Assembly: GCA_945861885.1 (NCBI GenBank)
Contig: CAMAVR010000004.1
Span: forward strand, 1-64,000
Origin: Nannocystis exedens
GTDB lineage: Bacteria; Myxococcota_A; Polyangia; Polyangiales; Polyangiaceae
Reading direction: 5' to 3'
DNA: 64,000 bases
The first letter of the stretch is position 1; every line of letters starts with the position of its first letter. Of this stretch, positions 26,200-36,211 are shown piece by piece. A model generated the notes under the pieces. That model saw only the letters and a list, made by a program, of their open reading frames with translations. It did not search any database and had not been told where the DNA came from. The position numbers and the translations under genes were made by a program.

Positions 26200-27641
26200 T
26201 CGGCCCCCTGTGGCTCAAGAGCGTACCCGTGAGAGCCTTCACGCGAGCCGTGCGCGCCATGACTCCCGTGCGGGTCGTAATGCGGGTCGGCTTCCGGAAG
26301 GATCCCTTTTACTTCAGCGATCGCAATCATTGGAGCCCAGCGTATAAAGAGCAAAAAGAGGGTGAAAAAGATGCCAAAAGTGCCCAAATAGGTGCAGATA
26401 TCGAAAACCGTCGGGCTAAAGTAGCCCCACGACGACGGGATGTAGTCGCGGTGAAGCGACGTCGCGATAATCACGAATCGCTCGAACCACATCCCGATGT
26501 TGATCAAAATCGATACGACAAACATAACCGGAATGCTCCGGCGGAGCTTTCGCGACCAGAAAAGCTGCGGGCAGATCACGTTGCAGCTGATCATTGTCCA
26601 GTATGCCCACGCGTACGGCCCCGTTGCGCGGTTGATGAACACGTACATTTCGTACTCGCTCCCCGAGTACCATGCCGTGAAGAACTCCATCGCGTACGCG
26701 TAGCCAACGAGCGAACCGGTCACGAGCATGATTTTGTTCATCAGCTCGAGATGCCGCATCTGCACGAGATGATTCATCTTGAAGACGGTGCGCGCGATAA
26801 GCAGCAGCGTCATAACCATCGCAAAGCCGGAAAAAACAGCCCCTGCGACGAAGTACGGCGGGAAAATTGTCGTGTGCCAACCAGGCTCGACCGACGTTGC
26901 GAAGTCGAAGCTAACGACCGAGTGCACCGAGAGCACGAGCGGCGTCGATAGGCCGGCGAGAATCAAATACGCGCGTTCGTAATTCTTCCAGTGGCGGTTC
27001 GACCCGCGCCACCCGAGCGCGAGAACGCCGTACACCATCTGGCGAATTCGCCCGGTGGAACGGTCGCGCAGCGTGGCGAAGTCGGGGATGAGACCGACCA
27101 GCCAGAACATGAGCGAGACGGTGAAGTACGTACCGACGGCGAACAAGTCCCACAGAAGCGGCGACTTAAAATTCGGCCACACGCCCATCTGATTCGGCAG
27201 CGGGAACATGTAGTACGCGACCCATGGCCGACCTACGTGAATCCCCGGAAAAATGAGCGCGCAGATAACTGCGAAGATCGTCATCGCTTCGGCGAAACGA
27301 TTGATCGCCGTGCGCCAGCGCTGGCGAAATATGAATAAAACAGCTGAAATCAGCGTTCCGGCGTGGCCGATGCCAACCCACCAGACGAAGTTGGTGATGT
27401 CCCAACCCCAGTAACAGGGGCTGTTGTTCCCCCAGATGCCGATGCCCTTCCAAAAAAGGTAGCCGATCGTCATCGTGAAAACGCCAACAAGCGACAGTGC
27501 GATCAAAAAGCAGATCCACCAGCCCCGCGGCGCTTTTCGCTCGGTGACACGACTTACCGTTTCGGTGACAACTTTGAAGTTTGTCCCCTCGGCAACCAGC
27601 GGGCCTTCGCCAAGTTCCGGTATCGGTTGGAAGTAACTCAT
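26196..27641 (-). CDS. actC: Alternative complex III subunit ActC (NrfD-like)
   Basis: This 481-residue polytopic membrane protein belongs to the NrfD/PsrC family and holds the quinol-binding site next to ActB. Recognisable stretches include [30 protein letters not shown] and [21 protein letters not shown]. The C-terminus is His/Gly-rich. Both ends are coupled to neighbours by ATGA overlaps. Confidence 0.94.
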   Translation of the reverse strand: MSYFQPIPELGEGPLVAEGTNFKVVTETVSRVTERKAPRGWWICFLIALSLVGVFTMTIGYLFWKGIGIWGNNSPCYWGWDITNFVWWVGIGHAGTLISAVLFIFRQRWRTAINRFAEAMTIFAVICALIFPGIHVGRPWVAYYMFPLPNQMGVWPNFKSPLLWDLFAVGTYFTVSLMFWLVGLIPDFATLRDRSTGRIRQMVYGVLALGWRGSNRHWKNYERAYLILAGLSTPLVLSVHSVVSFDFATSVEPGWHTTIFPPYFVAGAVFSGFAMVMTLLLIARTVFKMNHLVQMRHLELMNKIMLVTGSLVGYAYAMEFFTAWYSGSEYEMYVFINRATGPYAWAYWTMISCNVICPQLFWSRKLRRSIPVMFVVSILINIGMWFERFVIIATSLHRDYIPSSWGYFSPTVFDICTYLGTFGIFFTLFLLFIRWAPMIAIAEVKGILPEADPHYDPHGSHGAHGSREGSHGYALEPQGAE

Positions 27642-30600
27642 CCCTTCATCTCCGAATTCGGATTACGCACTTTCGCAAGATAGGTTGTTCGTGGGGCTGT
27701 CCCCACCTCGGCAAGTAGCTTGTACTTGCGATCGAGCTCGGACAGTCGCGCCACGCGGCTGCTCGGATTGTTCAAGTCGCCGAATGAAATCGCATCGGCC
27801 GGGCATGTCTGCGCGCAGGCTGGGACAATCTCGCCGTCGCGCATCGGGCGATTTGCGTTTTTCGCCGCGATTTTTGCGCGCTGAATGCGTTGAACGCAAT
27901 AAGTGCACTTCTCCATCACGCCGCGCATCCGCACCGTTACGTTTGGATTTTGCGCCATTTTCACGGTTTTTGGCAGCTTGTCGTACTCGACAAGCTCGGA
28001 GCCGTGCCAAAACTCCCCTTTGAAATCGAGGTAGTTGAAGCGCCTCACTTTGTACGGGCAGTTGTTCGCGCAGTATCGTGTCCCGATACAGCGGTTGTAC
28101 GCCATATCGTTTAGCCCTTCTGGGCTGTGCGCTGTTGCGTTGACCGGGCAGACGTTCTCGCACGGCGCCTCTTCGCACTGCACGCAGGCGAGCGGCTGGT
28201 ACGCAACCGCCGGGTTGTCGCCATCGCCGACGAAATACCGGTCGATGCGAATCCAGTGCATCTCGCGCCCTTTGGCGACCTGCTCTTTGCCGACAACAGT
28301 AATGTTGTTTTCTGACTGGCAGGCGATCACGCACGCGTTGCACCCGGTGCAGGCGTTGAGGTCGATCGACATCCCCCATTTGTGGCCGGCGTAAACGACC
28401 TTTTTCCAAAGCGGAAGTGTCTTTGGTGGCGGCGCTTGGAGCTCAGCAAAATGCGGCTTCTGCTTGTAAGTTGCGAGCGTCGCTTCGCGGGCGATTGGCC
28501 GCCCCTCCATCGCATTGTGCTCTTGCGTCTGCGAGACAGGGTAGCGCTCGCCTGCATGCTCGATGCGAACGCCGGTAACGAACGACATCGATTCGGTGGT
28601 ACGAAGCGGGTACACATCGAAACCGCGCCCCGTCCCCACGCGACCGGAAACGGTGCGCCCCCAGCCGAGATGAACGCCGACCGTCCCGTCTGTTTGCCCG
28701 GGGACGACCCACGCGACGATCGTTGCGACCTGACCGCCGTGACGTAGCCGGATGACATCGCCATCGGACACACCGTTTTCGGCGGCTGTTTTTGGCGACA
28801 ATGTCGCGGCGTTGTCCCACGAAATTTTTGTGATCGGATCGGGGAGCTCTTGGAGCCACGCGTTGTTTGCGTAGCGCCCGTCAAACATTTTTGCGTCGGG
28901 CGCGAATGCGACTTCGACCACACCTTTTACTAGCGGATCGGCGGCCGTCGGCGGCTGCTTCGCGATTTCGGCAGCGATTGCAGTCGCGATTTCTGGCGAC
29001 TTTATCGGCACCGCCGTCATCGCTTGATAAACGCTGCTTCGCACGACGCCATCGCGGAGGACGCGATTCCAATCGGCCTCTACCATCGCCCCGTTGTGAA
29101 ATGTTTCCGCGAGCGTTGCGTGCACGAGCTCTTTGCCGTTCGTTTCGGCGGTTGCCGCTATCATCGCGAGCAGCTCGACATCGCTCTTGGCATCGTGAAG
29201 CGGCGCGATGAGCGGCTGCTGAATCGCGTAGACCCCTTCGATGCTTCGCTGATCGCCCCACGCTTCAAACTCGTGCGCGCGCGGCAGCTGCCATGTTGTC
29301 GCTTTCGATGTCTCGGTCACGTGCGACGAAAAATGCACTGAAAACGGCACTTTTTTGATGAGCGCACCGAAGCCCAAATCGGCCGGGGCATCGTACGCCG
29401 GATTTCCGCCGAGGATGAGCAATGCCCCTACGTCGCTATGGCGAATCGCCTCGGCGAGCTCACGAATATTTGCAACGACGTCGATCTCGGCCGGATCGAC
29501 CGGCGTTGTGTACGCCATTGTTACGCCGACGCTTCCGAGCGCTTGATTGATCGCAGAGGCGAGCGCGTGAACGATCGCTGGTTGACGCGAACCGGCAACG
29601 ACGACCGAGCGGCCATGCGCCTGCATAAGCTCCTTGGCCACTCCGGAAACCCACTCGGCTGGAACGGCATCGGGCTTCGGCAGCTTTTTGACCGCCTCGC
29701 CGACCTCCCCCAAATTGGTGCCATTGTCGTGCAAATAGGCCGCAAGCGCCGCGGTATACGCGAAAACTTGGCTTGCCGGGAGACGCAGGCGGTGATCGGC
29801 ATTGGTGCCGGTTGTCGTGAGCGACGGCTCGACAACATAAAGCCGACTCATTGTGTCGCGCGGCGAATGGAGCCGGCGACCGCCGGTGAACGAGCGCGTT
29901 GAACGCACGTTGGCCGTTTCGGTCTGCAAAAAATCGCTGTCGAGCGCGAGAATCACGCGGGCGCGATCGTAAGCGACATGCACTTGAAGCGGCTGCCCAA
30001 GCGCGAGCCGCGCCCCTTCGCGCATGTTTGAATTGCTGACCGGCGCGTACGAATGAAACTTCGCGTTCGGAAAGCTCCGCGCAATCGCCGCGCGCAAGCG
30101 GAGCACCGTCGGCGAATTTGTCGGCTCGGTCAAAATGTGAAGGCGCGCCCCGCCCTCCCCACGAAAACTATTGAGCTCTGTTTCAAGCTCGGTGGCGAAC
30201 GCTGTCCAACTCGAATCGACCGATAGGCGCGACGGCTTTTTCGCGCGATCGGGATCGTACAGATCGAGAATCGACGCTTGCGCGATCAAATCGGCGGCGC
30301 CTCGAGACGCTGGATGCTCTGGATTCCCCTCGATTTTCGTCGGCCGCCCTTCGTGCGATTCAACCACGAGGCCGAGCGCTTCGCCGCGACGGTTGATCAC
30401 CGTGGCGTAGTGTGACGGGATGCCCGGAATCACCTGCTCCGGCATTTGGGTATACGGGACGATCTTTTCGACGGGACGGCGGCACCCTGCGGCGCCTGCG
30501 AGCGCCATCGACGCTCCCATGATCGACAAGAACCCACGCCGATCGAAACCGTTCGTTTCACTTGGCGCTGCCAGCTCGTCGGCCGTGAATTCAGCCGCGC

Positions 30601-30724
30601 GCTCTTTTTGAAGCGCATCGAACGCGGACGGTTCGGCGTACTGCTCACGCTCTTCGAGACTGCGCCAATAAATAGGCGCACCCGGTTGCAATTGATTCAC
30701 TGGATACGGGGTTCGGCGCGTCAT
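27638..30724 (-). CDS. actB: Alternative complex III iron-sulfur subunit ActB
   Basis: This is a 1028-residue fusion. The N-terminus carries a twin-arginine-type signal ([21 protein letters not shown]). It is followed by a long domain related to molybdopterin oxidoreductases, which in ActB is known to lack the cofactor. A ferredoxin-like C-terminal domain has four cysteine clusters ([47 protein letters not shown]). These would hold the iron-sulfur wire from the quinol site in ActC. The ATG at 30724 overlaps the actA stop (ATGA), and a GTG three codons earlier is also in frame. Confidence 0.94.
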   Translation of the reverse strand: MTRRTPYPVNQLQPGAPIYWRSLEEREQYAEPSAFDALQKERAAEFTADELAAPSETNGFDRRGFLSIMGASMALAGAAGCRRPVEKIVPYTQMPEQVIPGIPSHYATVINRRGEALGLVVESHEGRPTKIEGNPEHPASRGAADLIAQASILDLYDPDRAKKPSRLSVDSSWTAFATELETELNSFRGEGGARLHILTEPTNSPTVLRLRAAIARSFPNAKFHSYAPVSNSNMREGARLALGQPLQVHVAYDRARVILALDSDFLQTETANVRSTRSFTGGRRLHSPRDTMSRLYVVEPSLTTTGTNADHRLRLPASQVFAYTAALAAYLHDNGTNLGEVGEAVKKLPKPDAVPAEWVSGVAKELMQAHGRSVVVAGSRQPAIVHALASAINQALGSVGVTMAYTTPVDPAEIDVVANIRELAEAIRHSDVGALLILGGNPAYDAPADLGFGALIKKVPFSVHFSSHVTETSKATTWQLPRAHEFEAWGDQRSIEGVYAIQQPLIAPLHDAKSDVELLAMIAATAETNGKELVHATLAETFHNGAMVEADWNRVLRDGVVRSSVYQAMTAVPIKSPEIATAIAAEIAKQPPTAADPLVKGVVEVAFAPDAKMFDGRYANNAWLQELPDPITKISWDNAATLSPKTAAENGVSDGDVIRLRHGGQVATIVAWVVPGQTDGTVGVHLGWGRTVSGRVGTGRGFDVYPLRTTESMSFVTGVRIEHAGERYPVSQTQEHNAMEGRPIAREATLATYKQKPHFAELQAPPPKTLPLWKKVVYAGHKWGMSIDLNACTGCNACVIACQSENNITVVGKEQVAKGREMHWIRIDRYFVGDGDNPAVAYQPLACVQCEEAPCENVCPVNATAHSPEGLNDMAYNRCIGTRYCANNCPYKVRRFNYLDFKGEFWHGSELVEYDKLPKTVKMAQNPNVTVRMRGVMEKCTYCVQRIQRAKIAAKNANRPMRDGEIVPACAQTCPADAISFGDLNNPSSRVARLSELDRKYKLLAEVGTAPRTTYLAKVRNPNSEMKG

Positions 30725-31350
30725 CGGTGGCACCCTGAGCAGTGTTTAGGTGGGTCGACAGGGCGGGCGAGCTTGATCGGTTCGTCGTCTTTTCGGGCCC
30801 ATTCCATATTGGTCACTTGATCTTTCGGACGGAGACGCGGACCTGGATCTCGGTGGCAATCGAGGCACCAGCTCATGCTCAGCGGCTTCGCTTGCGCGAC
30901 AACATCCATCTGGTCGATGCGACCGTGGCACTCTACACAGCCGACACCTGCAGTGACGTGCACGCTGTGATCGAAATAGGCGTGGTCGGGCAGCCGATGA
31001 ACGCGAACCCATTCGATCGGCTTGCCGGTCGCCCAGCTTTCACGTACTGGCGCGAGCTTTGCCGAATCGGCCTTCACAAGAGCATGGCAATTCATGCATG
31101 TCTGCGTCGGCGGCACCATGGCTACGACCGACCTCTCGACGTTCGTGTGGCAGTAGCGGCAATCGATGCCTAGCTGACCTGCGTGCAGCCTGTGGCTATA
31201 GGGCACCGGCTGGTGCGGCGCATAGCCAACCTGCGTGTTTAGAGGCGAAAAGTAATACCAGACAATAAACACCGCGCCGCCCGTGATTAGGGCGAGTGCT
31301 ACGGCTGCCACTGCCGGCAAGCGATTGATCGATCGTGGAAAGATTTGCAT
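30721..31350 (-). CDS. actA: Alternative complex III pentaheme cytochrome c ActA
   Basis: This is a 209-residue protein with one N-terminal membrane anchor and five CxxCH heme sites (CRYCH, CMNCH, CVECH, CLDCH, CSGCH), the count expected of ActA. It is the first gene of the act-sco-cox operon, so the operon promoter should lie in the 181 bases up to birA (31351-31531). ActA receives electrons from ActB outside the membrane. Confidence 0.94.
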   Translation of the reverse strand: MQIFPRSINRLPAVAAVALALITGGAVFIVWYYFSPLNTQVGYAPHQPVPYSHRLHAGQLGIDCRYCHTNVERSVVAMVPPTQTCMNCHALVKADSAKLAPVRESWATGKPIEWVRVHRLPDHAYFDHSVHVTAGVGCVECHGRIDQMDVVAQAKPLSMSWCLDCHRDPGPRLRPKDQVTNMEWARKDDEPIKLARPVDPPKHCSGCHR

Positions 31351-31531
31351 TGGTTCGGCTACAGGCCACGCACTCGCCCTACGCGAGCGCGCCGCTTATA
31401 GGATGGGAGGGCCTACGTGTACAACGTTGGTGGCAACAAGCTCCAACAATGGGTGGGATGTTCGTATACATCACTACAAACTGCGCTCGAAAATTGCTAT
31501 TTTTGTTTTGTCCGGCTGACCAATCTCGACG
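31351..31531. other. Likely promoter region of the act-cox operon
   Basis: This 181-base gap between birA and actA, read on the minus strand, is AT-richer near 31500 and has a TATAAG at about 31397 without a clear -35 partner. No terminator hairpin with a T-run was found after birA. The gap is the only space long enough to hold an operon promoter. Confidence 0.35.
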
Positions 31532-32374
31532 TTATGACCCATTGTGTTTCGCACCAAGATGTACTTCGCCAGCATTCCAGAAAACCGAATTACCTTCGTT
31601 ATCACGAACGATAAGACGGCCATCGAGATCGATGCCGGCCGCGACACCGCCAGCGCTTCCATTCGATACGAAAGCCCCTCGAAGCGCATCTGCGGCGACG
31701 AGCCGAGCATGAATCAGACCGAGCCCTCGCGCTACAACATAAACGGCGTTTCGTCCGATTTCGTGCACGGTATCGGCCAAAATTGCCGCTCTCAAATTAG
31801 GTGCCGCGCTGGACGAAACAGTCGCCCCCTTTTGACATAGCGCGACCGATGTTGCCCGATCGGCGATTTCGGCAGGAAATTGCCGCGTGTGGACATTGAT
31901 CCCAACACCTACAACCACCGCTTCGGCGCGCCCTCCGCAAACGATACTCTCCGCGAGAATTCCTGCGATTTTTTTCCCGCCAACGACGACATCGTTCGGC
32001 CATTTGACAAGCACCGGTTCGTCGATCACAACGCGAGCGATTGCGTCGCGCACCGCGAGCCCTGCGGCGAGCGAGATCAGCGGCAATCGCTCGAGCGGCA
32101 TCGGCGCGCGAAGCAGCACTGAAAATGTAAGCCCTTCGCCACGCGGCGATACCCACGCGCGCCCTTGGCGCCCGCGGCCATTCGTCTGCGTTTCGGCGAC
32201 CCACAGAGAGCCGTGCGGCGCACCGGAGCGCGCAGATCGCTTCGCTTCGTCGTTCGTCGAGTCGACCGATTCAAGAAGCGTGCATGGAAGGCCGACGTCG
32301 CCTCCTCGCGAGCGAATTTCGGCTTCAATATCGTGCAGATCGTGCATCGCCGTGCGGCGCATTGTGGCAATCAC
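31532..32374 (-). CDS. birA: Biotin-protein ligase
   Basis: This is a 280-residue enzyme that makes biotinyl-AMP and attaches biotin to carboxylase carrier domains. The biotin-binding motif GRGRQGR and the KWPNDV segment are both present, and the small C-terminal beta domain follows. There is no N-terminal winged helix, so it is a group I ligase without the repressor function. The GTG start overlaps the nadC stop (GTGA). In-frame ATGs lie 4 and 9 codons later. Confidence 0.92.
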   Translation of the reverse strand: MIATMRRTAMHDLHDIEAEIRSRGGDVGLPCTLLESVDSTNDEAKRSARSGAPHGSLWVAETQTNGRGRQGRAWVSPRGEGLTFSVLLRAPMPLERLPLISLAAGLAVRDAIARVVIDEPVLVKWPNDVVVGGKKIAGILAESIVCGGRAEAVVVGVGINVHTRQFPAEIADRATSVALCQKGATVSSSAAPNLRAAILADTVHEIGRNAVYVVARGLGLIHARLVAADALRGAFVSNGSAGGVAAGIDLDGRLIVRDNEGNSVFWNAGEVHLGAKHNGS

Positions 32375-33246
32375 GATTTGAAATCGAGACCGATATCGGC
32401 CGACGCAACTGTGTGCGTGAGCGCGCCGATCGAGAGAACCTCGACACCGGCGTCAGCAAGTTCGCGAACGCGCGCGAGCGTAACGCCGCCCGACGCTTCG
32501 AGAATCGCTCGGCCCGCCGTGCGCGCCACTGCCAATTTGACCGTTTTTGCGCTCATATTGTCGAGCAAAATGATATCGGCGCCGGCCGCCAATGCTTCAT
32601 CGAGCTGGTCGAGCGAATCGACTTCGCATTCGATGCGACTTGTGTGCGGGGCGTACGCACGCGCGCGCCCAATCGCTTCGGCAACTCCGCCGCACGCGGC
32701 GATATGATTGTCTTTTATCAGAACCGCCGCCCCGAGATTGTCGCGATGGTTTACTCCGCCGCCTACGCGCACCGCATACCGTTCAAACGCGCGAAGGCCA
32801 GGCGTCGTTTTCCGCGTGTCGCAAATGCGGGCTTTTGAGCCGCGCGGAAGCGCCTCAACGTAGGCGCGTGTGGTCGTCGCGATAGCGCACATACGCTGCA
32901 CAAAATTGAGCGCCACGCGCTCGCCCATGAGAATCGACCGCGCCGAACCCTGCACGCTCCAGAGCGACTTGCCGGCTTTCACAGAGGCGCCATCTTCGAC
33001 CTCGACGCGAACTTTAAGCGAAGCGTCAACCCGCGAAAATACACGAGAAAACACGGCACTACCGCATGCGACAAGCGGCGCCCGAGCCACGGCATGCGCG
33101 ACCGCCACTGCGTCGCGAGAAATGCACGCTTCTGTCGTGACATCGCCTGCAAACAGATCTTCATTAAGCGCGACATCAATCGCGCGATCGAGAACAACGT
33201 CCGCGATCGGAAGAACAGAAAAGGTCGATTTAGCGCGTGTTCCCAT
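32371..33246 (-). CDS. nadC: Nicotinate-nucleotide pyrophosphorylase (quinolinate phosphoribosyltransferase)
   Basis: This 291-residue enzyme converts quinolinate and PRPP to nicotinate mononucleotide in de novo NAD synthesis. Family motifs include the RTARAL-like segment QRMCAIATTTRAYVEAL, ICDTRKTTPGLRAFERYAVRVGGGVNHR, LIKDNHI, and ILEASGGV near the end. It starts at ATG 33246 and is translationally coupled to birA. A 17-base palindrome lies 9 bases upstream of the start. Confidence 0.95.
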   Translation of the reverse strand: MGTRAKSTFSVLPIADVVLDRAIDVALNEDLFAGDVTTEACISRDAVAVAHAVARAPLVACGSAVFSRVFSRVDASLKVRVEVEDGASVKAGKSLWSVQGSARSILMGERVALNFVQRMCAIATTTRAYVEALPRGSKARICDTRKTTPGLRAFERYAVRVGGGVNHRDNLGAAVLIKDNHIAACGGVAEAIGRARAYAPHTSRIECEVDSLDQLDEALAAGADIILLDNMSAKTVKLAVARTAGRAILEASGGVTLARVRELADAGVEVLSIGALTHTVASADIGLDFKS

Positions 33247-33254
33247 TAAATTCC

Positions 33255-33271
33255 GCTACTGTTTCAGTAGC
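33255..33271. promoter_or_regulatory. Palindrome between nadC and the divergent lipoprotein gene
   Basis: GCTACTG-TTT-CAGTAGC is a perfect 7-bp inverted repeat in the 45-base gap between divergent starts. Such a short shared control region with a palindrome suggests an operator. The regulator is unknown. Confidence 0.4.
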
Positions 33272-33291
33272 TACATTTCCGGGGGGGGACA

Positions 33292-34335
33292 ATGACAATT
33301 GTACGATCGACTCGACGCGCCGCGATCATCATCGCCATGATGGGGACGCTATTTCAATGCAGCTCGAAGAGTAACTCGAAGAGTAATCCGATTGACGAGG
33401 CCGATCGAGAATTTGCCGCGTCAACTTGTCAAGGGCTTTCCACGTGCAATCCAGTGATCCGCGACGCTTTCTTCGGTAGCGACACTGGATGCCGTGAAGC
33501 GATGTTCGAGCTGGTCGATCGCTCGGACGACGAATCACAGGCCACGTTAGAGAGTGTCGAAACATGCAACAATTGGCTATATTCGATCGTAGGAACCTGC
33601 TCGTTTGACAGGAGCAAAGGCAACCCCCCCGCTGAATGCTTTGGGACGGCACTCGCTAAGAAGGGCGTTTCCGTTGTTTTGGCCAACATCGGCGAGGCCT
33701 GCACTCCCGACATCGAAAAAGCAACCAAAACGGGCAACCTTTGCAAATACGGTACAGTCTGCCAGGCCGGTGCAGATGGAAGCGGGACCTGCGTTGCACA
33801 AGGCAAGGAGGGGGAGAGTTGCTCGCCCAACGACGACGGCCCCGGAACTTGCTCTTCCGACCTCTATTGCAATAAAACCTCATCAAAGTGCGTCAAACCA
33901 AAAGTTGGCGACTCGTGTTCGATATTGAGCAAGGGAGTGGAATGCGGAGGAGCGCTAGTATGTTATAGCCGCGCCTGCTTTGCACCGCTTGAGGCGGGTG
34001 GTAATTGCGACGTTGGCTCGCAATGCAAATCCCGCGCGTGCGTCCAGAACACATGCGCGAAACAAACGCTCGTCGCGCTCGGCGGTTCGTTCTGTGTAGA
34101 TCGCGGCCTCATCTGCGACGTCAGCAGTTACTGCGACGAGGACGAGGACAAATGCCTTCCGGCTATTGCACGCGGACAGCGGTGCGAACCCAACCCCGGG
34201 CCGCCATTCGGGCCCCCATGCTCCGGCATCGATCGATGCCTTGGTGGAATTTGCCAGGCGACCACCCTCCAAGGGATCTTCGCGAATGCTATCGAAGACG
34301 CCTTAAAAGATGGAGACGGAGAGGCCTTACAATGA
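33292..34335 (+). CDS. Cysteine-rich secreted lipoprotein
   Basis: This is a 347-residue protein with a signal segment and a lipobox-like FQC near residue 23, then a Ser/Asn linker. The rest contains about 30 cysteines in repeated modules such as GESCSPNDDGPGTCSSDLYCN and GGNCDVGSQCKSRACV. These are spaced like the dickkopf/EGF-like Cys-rich modules found in many Myxococcota lipoproteins. Disulfide-stabilised and exposed on the outside is the likely state. The function is unknown. An eight-G tract (33281-33288) just before the ATG serves as a very strong purine ribosome site. Confidence 0.7.
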   Translation: MTIVRSTRRAAIIIAMMGTLFQCSSKSNSKSNPIDEADREFAASTCQGLSTCNPVIRDAFFGSDTGCREAMFELVDRSDDESQATLESVETCNNWLYSIVGTCSFDRSKGNPPAECFGTALAKKGVSVVLANIGEACTPDIEKATKTGNLCKYGTVCQAGADGSGTCVAQGKEGESCSPNDDGPGTCSSDLYCNKTSSKCVKPKVGDSCSILSKGVECGGALVCYSRACFAPLEAGGNCDVGSQCKSRACVQNTCAKQTLVALGGSFCVDRGLICDVSSYCDEDEDKCLPAIARGQRCEPNPGPPFGPPCSGIDRCLGGICQATTLQGIFANAIEDALKDGDGEALQ

Positions 34336-34359
34336 AGAATAGCTACCCGGCGCGACGCG

Positions 34360-35943
34360 TCACAAGAGCGCGTCGCGAAACCGGTTCATCTCGATGCGTT
34401 CGATGCGCCCCTCGCCTACCGCGCCGACAATTGGCAGATTGAGCGTCGCGCCATCGCGCTTTTTATCTGACGACACAAAAGCCCAGGCAGCTCTCAGCTC
34501 TTTTGGCTCGACGTGCGTCGGGAGGCCACACCTCTCGAGCACAGTGCGTGTTTGCTCGACGAGCGACTTCGGCGCGAGCCCAAGACGCACCGCAGCCGCC
34601 ATCTCAGCGACCATACCGATCGCGACCGCTTCGCCGTGCTTGTAGCGCGTGTAGCCGCCATACGCTTCAAGCGCGTGCCCAACCGTATGACCAAAATTGA
34701 GAAGCCCGCGAACCCCCTGCTCGCGCTCATCGTCACGCACAACGCCAATCTTCGCACTTACAGCGCGGCGGACGATCGGCTCGAGCAGCGTTGTCTCGCC
34801 GCCCGCAGCGACTCTTTCGGCCTTCTTTTCAAGCATCTCGAACAATTGCGCATCGAGGACCAGCGCGACTTTCACGACCTCGGCAAGGCCGGCGATTCGC
34901 TCGCGCGCGGGGAGCGTCTTCAAGTATTCGAGGTCGATCACGACGGCGCTCGGATGATGAAACGCGCCGACTAAATTTTTGCCGACCGGATGATCGAACC
35001 CTGTTTTACCGCCGACCGACGAATCGACCATCGCGAGCAGCGAAGTTGGAACTTGCACGCATCGCACACCGCGAAGGAGCGTAGATGCTGCAAAACCGGC
35101 CAAATCTCCTACAACGCCGCCACCGAAAGCGACGACAACAGACTTGCGGTCAACATTGGCGCCGAGCGCCGCGTCCCAAATCGCGGCGACGCTCGCGAGC
35201 GATTTATGCTCCTCACCTGCCGCGAGCGTAACTTCGACAACAGGGACATCGACCGCCCGCGTCGCCAACGCGATGCCCGCTCGCTGCGCGCGCTTTACGT
35301 TTGAATCGCTCACGATCACAAGCGACGTCGGCTTTATCGCACGGAGCGCGTCGGTCAACCGCGGTGCGCAGTCGGCACCGATATCAATCGCGTACGACCG
35401 CTCACCAAGCGGCACAAGCAGCGGATCGCGATCGATCAAAAGACAGATGCGATCAACCACGTCGTCGACCGAAAGATCGTCGGTCCCGATCGACAAATGA
35501 CACTCGGCATAAGCGGCTGCGCGATCGGCCATCAGCTGCGCGACACGCCCCGGCAAATCGCCAGATCTTACCGCTATTTTTGGCCTATTTGTATCGTTCG
35601 AAAGCCGCGAAGCAAGCGTTTCGATACCGGCTCTCAACGTGACAAGAAGCGAGCGCCCTGCAGCAAGATGACGCGTCTGCCGATCGACAACCGCGCCCCC
35701 ACCAAGCGCAATCACGCGCGGAGGCCCTAAAAGAAATTCGCGTGAAGCCGACCGCTCAGCCTCACGAAACGCCTCTTCCCCTTCGCGCCGCCAATACTCA
35801 GCAATCGTGCAACCAACCGCCGCTTCAATCTGCGCGTCAACATCAACAAACTCAACGCGCAAACGCTCTGCAAGACGACGCCCGACGGTAGTCTTCCCAG
35901 ACCCCATCATCCCGCTAAGAACGACCGAACGAATAAGCTCCAC
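34360..35943 (-). CDS. aroKB: Bifunctional shikimate kinase / 3-dehydroquinate synthase
   Basis: This is a 527-residue fusion of two steps of the shikimate pathway. Residues 1-165 are shikimate kinase, with Walker A GMMGSGKTT, DVDAQIE, FREAE and LGGGAVV. Residues of about 175-527 are 3-dehydroquinate synthase, with AFGGGVVGDLAGFAAS, the VPTSLLAMVDSSVGGKTGF block and zinc-ligand regions LAEVVK, FGHTVGHALE and HGEAVAIGM. Both active sites look intact. The gene is separated by 24 bases from the convergent Cys-rich lipoprotein gene. Confidence 0.95.
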   Translation of the reverse strand: MELIRSVVLSGMMGSGKTTVGRRLAERLRVEFVDVDAQIEAAVGCTIAEYWRREGEEAFREAERSASREFLLGPPRVIALGGGAVVDRQTRHLAAGRSLLVTLRAGIETLASRLSNDTNRPKIAVRSGDLPGRVAQLMADRAAAYAECHLSIGTDDLSVDDVVDRICLLIDRDPLLVPLGERSYAIDIGADCAPRLTDALRAIKPTSLVIVSDSNVKRAQRAGIALATRAVDVPVVEVTLAAGEEHKSLASVAAIWDAALGANVDRKSVVVAFGGGVVGDLAGFAASTLLRGVRCVQVPTSLLAMVDSSVGGKTGFDHPVGKNLVGAFHHPSAVVIDLEYLKTLPARERIAGLAEVVKVALVLDAQLFEMLEKKAERVAAGGETTLLEPIVRRAVSAKIGVVRDDEREQGVRGLLNFGHTVGHALEAYGGYTRYKHGEAVAIGMVAEMAAAVRLGLAPKSLVEQTRTVLERCGLPTHVEPKELRAAWAFVSSDKKRDGATLNLPIVGAVGEGRIERIEMNRFRDALL

Positions 35944-36211
35944 GCAAGCGCCCTACCCCGCTCTCCCCACGTGTGCAAGCGTCTGCGCCCACTTGTTCGC
36001 GAAGAGCGGAGAGATTTAGGGGCAGAAAGCCGCGAAGGCGGAAAGATTTAGGGGGTGGGGTTCTCTTCGAGCGCCGCATTTCGCTCAGCATCGTCGACAC
36101 GTTTGTAAGCAATAAGGTCGGCCATGCGTACTCGACTGGCTACTATGGTGCTCATAATTCGCTTGACACGCGGATGAGTCGCGTCACATCGCGCGGCGGG
36201 CATTTAAACCG
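35944..36211. other. Divergent region with no gene
   Basis: This 268-base gap lies between the starts of aroKB (minus) and a lipoprotein gene (plus). It contains two copies of AGATTTAGGGG about 30 bases apart (near 36012 and 36041) around a GCCGCGAAGGCGG imperfect hairpin. A TTGACA lies nearer the plus-strand gene. Nothing coding was seen. Confidence 0.4.
36163..36168 (+). promoter_or_regulatory. TTGACA, candidate -35 of the lipoprotein gene
   Basis: The sequence is an exact -35 consensus 44 bases before the ATG at 36212, within the octamer TTGACACG. The -10 region 16-18 bases on (CACATC) is poor. The same octamer lies upstream of the second LNS2 lipoprotein gene at 58649. Confidence 0.3.

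Noticed and set aside
31351..31531. tRNA or small RNA in the gap before the act operon
   Set aside because: No cloverleaf, no terminator hairpin and no conserved loop sequences were found.
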